Part shown: positions 42,185 to 42,494 of the stretch, piece by piece | Numbering within the stretch: the stretch's first letter is position 1 | Layout: each line of letters starts with the position of its first letter | NCBI GenBank assembly: GCA_016287765.1 | Contig: JAEEWS010000021.1 | Coordinates: 1-42,494, forward strand | Direction of reading: 5' to 3' | From: Lachnospiraceae bacterium | Lineage (GTDB): Bacteria > Bacillota_A > Clostridia > Lachnospirales > Lachnospiraceae | Length of the DNA stretch: 42,494 nucleotides | Made by a program: the position numbers and the translations under genes | The notes under the pieces: model-generated | Database searches by the model: none | What the model saw: the letters and a program-made list of their open reading frames with translations, nothing else | Told to the model about the DNA's origin: nothing

Positions 42185-42494
42185 GTGGCTAAAATTTTGG
42201 CTTTTGTTTTTTTAGCCACGGCTTTATTGGGCGTAGCGGGTGAAAAAGTAAGATAAGAGTGGCTAAGTCCGGAATTTTTGCGTTTTTAGCCACGGCTTTG
42301 CGGGACGTAGGGGGTGAAAACGCAAGATAAGAGTGGCTAAACCCGGAATTTTTGCGTTTTTAGCCACGGCTTTGCAGGACGTAGGGGGTGAAAAAGCAAG
42401 GTAAGAGTGGCTAAACCCGAAATTCTTGCGTTCTTAGCCACGGCTTTGCAGGACGTAGGGGGGTGAAAATGCAAGATAAGAGTGGCTAAATCCG
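42185..42494. repeat. 74-bp tandem array of 35-bp dyad elements (runs off the window)
   Basis: Elements GTGGCTAA-N19-TTAGCCAC at 42185-42219, 42259-42293, 42333-42367 and 42407-42441; a fifth begins at 42482. Period 74, 74, 74, 75 bp. Unlike the 20.8-kb array, the whole unit is conserved here, including connectors with GGCTTTGC..GACGTAGGGGGTGAAAA. No gene is visible. Confidence 0.9.

Overview
The window looks like a Firmicutes chromosome, most likely a Lachnospiraceae member close to Butyrivibrio. The basis is Gram-positive Shine-Dalgarno sites, sigma-A promoters with 16-18 bp spacers, the tgt-yajC and greA/lysS neighbourhoods, and an integrative element with DUF6462-like small proteins, ParB, MobC/MobP and a Tn916-type integrase. 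The taxon is inferred, not proven.

Layout. 1-2.9 kb: a MacB/FtsX-type ABC transporter (two permeases, one ATPase), cut at the left edge. 3.0-7.6 kb: housekeeping genes trpS, a YjjG-like HAD phosphatase, a DegV protein, tgt and yajC. 7.6-16.6 kb: an oligopeptide importer (binding lipoprotein, two permeases, a fused two-domain ATPase) overlapping the first half of a heterodimeric ABC exporter, whose partner follows after a structured 284 bp gap. 16.6-19.0 kb: two paralogous lipoproteins in opposite orientation around a small membrane protein. 19.1-22.1 kb: a cell-envelope stress module read leftwards (PrsW protease, ECF sigma factor, membrane protein in the anti-sigma position) with a 73-bp-period array of dyad elements between prsW and the sigma gene. 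22.1-28.1 kb: GNAT genes, pepF, greA, a YfcE-type phosphoesterase and lysS.

From 5.8 to 26.4 kb the chromosome carries 19 copies of a 29-30 bp element that begins with TGA on either strand. Four flanking genes take their stop codon from its edge, and several promoters or ribosome sites begin right beside it. None is seen in the mobile element.

From about 28.12 to 41.92 kb an integrative mobilizable element of about 13.8 kb lies just after the lysS terminator. Joining its outer flanks rebuilds a 22-bp perfect-arm palindrome, which fixes its ends. Its backbone is two excisionase-like proteins, ParB, an iteron/oriT-like region, MobC and relaxase, then a sigma-like regulator, a third excisionase-like protein and the integrase. 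Its cargo includes a small serine recombinase beside two inverted, 26-bp, hix-like sites that bracket promoter-like DNA in front of a 48-residue membrane peptide (a probable phase switch); an Xre/ImmA plus PIN toxin-antitoxin pair; and a DUF4417 / Ntox50-type toxin / small acidic protein operon that looks like a toxin-immunity system. A consensus promoter followed by a structured leader and strong terminator (39.4-39.66 kb) probably makes a small RNA or attenuator.

After the element the host sequence resumes and runs into a 74-bp tandem array (42.18 kb to the end) with the same 35-bp dyad geometry as the array at 20.8 kb, though the sequences are unrelated.
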